DNA of 23,908 bases from assembly GCA_023488455.1 (NCBI GenBank), contig JAMDDV010000026.1:1-23908 (forward strand). The letters run 5' to 3'. The position numbers were made by a program, and so were the translations under genes. Within the stretch, counting starts at the first letter, position 1. Every line of letters begins with the position of its first letter. Source of the stretch: Actinomycetota bacterium (GTDB lineage: Bacteria > Actinomycetota > Humimicrobiia > Hakubellales > JAMDDV01). Positions 23,607-23,908 of this stretch are shown piece by piece. The notes under the pieces were generated by a model, which was not told where the DNA came from, did not search any database, and saw only the letters and a program-made list of their open reading frames with translations.

Positions 23607-23783
23607 ATGAAATATAAAAATAAATCAAATAAATTTGAAGAATTTCTTGAAGAAATATTGAAAGAAATCTCTGATCCCGTCCATCAAAGAATAATACAAG
23701 CATATATTGGAGAGAATCCTGTCGATTCCATGGAGTCTGAATTAAGAAAAATACTTAATGAGGTTATACAAGGTGAAGATTAA
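23607..23783 (+). CDS. Small hypothetical protein (58 aa) before an AAA ATPase
   Basis: It begins MKYKNKSNKFEEFLEEILKEISDP and ends NEVIQGED, is rich in charged residues and is predicted helical. I do not recognise the family. The last 11 bases overlap the GTG start of the following ATPase in another frame, which argues that it is translated. No strong Shine-Dalgarno is seen. Confidence 0.55.
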   Translation: MKYKNKSNKFEEFLEEILKEISDPVHQRIIQAYIGENPVDSMESELRKILNEVIQGED

Positions 23784-23908
23784 AAGCGTAACAATACAAG
23801 GTTTTCGGGGCATTAACGAAGAGCGCACTATTGATTTTCATGACGAATTGACATTGATATATGCACCGAACAGCTATGGTAAAACAAGTATCTCTGAGGC
23901 TTTGGAAT
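23773..23908 (+). CDS. AAA/SMC-like ATPase, N-terminal fragment (runs off window)
   Basis: The 45 residues seen read VKIKSVTIQGFRGINEERTIDFHDELTLIYAPNSYGKTSISEALE. This is the beginning of a RecF/SMC/OLD-type AAA ATPase: an FRG core strand, then a P-loop APNSYGKTS in place of the usual GPNGSGKST. The start is GTG, overlapping the 58-residue gene by 11 bases. The domains that would identify the system (nuclease, coiled coil, C-terminal lobe) are outside the window. Such ATPases occur in Gabija-type, OLD-type and RM-linked defence systems. Confidence 0.75.
   Translation, partial: MKIKSVTIQGFRGINEERTIDFHDELTLIYAPNSYGKTSISEALE

Overview
The window looks like a chromosomal segment of an anaerobic or microaerophilic bacterium whose phylum I cannot name from sequence alone. 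Bacterial features are sigma70-type promoters (for example TTGACA or TTGACT with 16-17 bp spacers), Shine-Dalgarno sites, a CspA-type cold-shock gene and a type I restriction locus. Nickel-pincer cofactor genes, an Fe-type alcohol dehydrogenase, a pyrophosphate-driven proton pump and a UroD-superfamily protein fit an energy-limited anaerobic lifestyle. No rRNA, tRNA, CRISPR array or insertion sequence was seen.

Region 1 (1-5.3 kb): the 3' part of an iron-containing alcohol dehydrogenase is followed by a minus-strand BrnT/BrnA-like toxin-antitoxin pair with its own promoter-operator. Next comes a minus-strand operon larC-larE-larB plus a SagB-type nitroreductase-fold protein. LarB, LarE and LarC make the nickel-pincer nucleotide cofactor. 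The user enzyme (a LarA-type racemase) is not in the window.

Region 2 (5.4-15.2 kb): a K+-independent-type membrane H+-pyrophosphatase (hppA) converges within 1 bp on a bacterial eRF1-like protein (baeRF type). A plus-strand run follows: an exported bactofilin-like repeat protein with C-terminal membrane helices, a sugar-phosphate isomerase-like TIM barrel, a UroD/MtaA-superfamily protein and two MFS transporters (DHA2 type and Atg22/UMF1 type). A convergent cspA gene closes the region, and its terminator hairpin lies inside the last codons of the second transporter.

Region 3 (15.2 kb to the end): a defence and addiction island, visibly more AT-rich than the preceding DNA. It holds an AAA/DUF4143 ATPase with a repeat-rich operator, a HTH-Panacea antitoxin with a RelE/ParE-fold toxin, an MNT nucleotidyltransferase/HEPN pair, an HsdR of the EcoEI type, a frameshifted AbiJ-NTD3/HEPN-like gene, HsdS, a 58-residue protein and the start of an AAA/SMC-like ATPase running off the window. 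No hsdM is visible, so the restriction system is either completed outside the window or incomplete. The last two genes may begin a separate, uncharacterised ATPase system.
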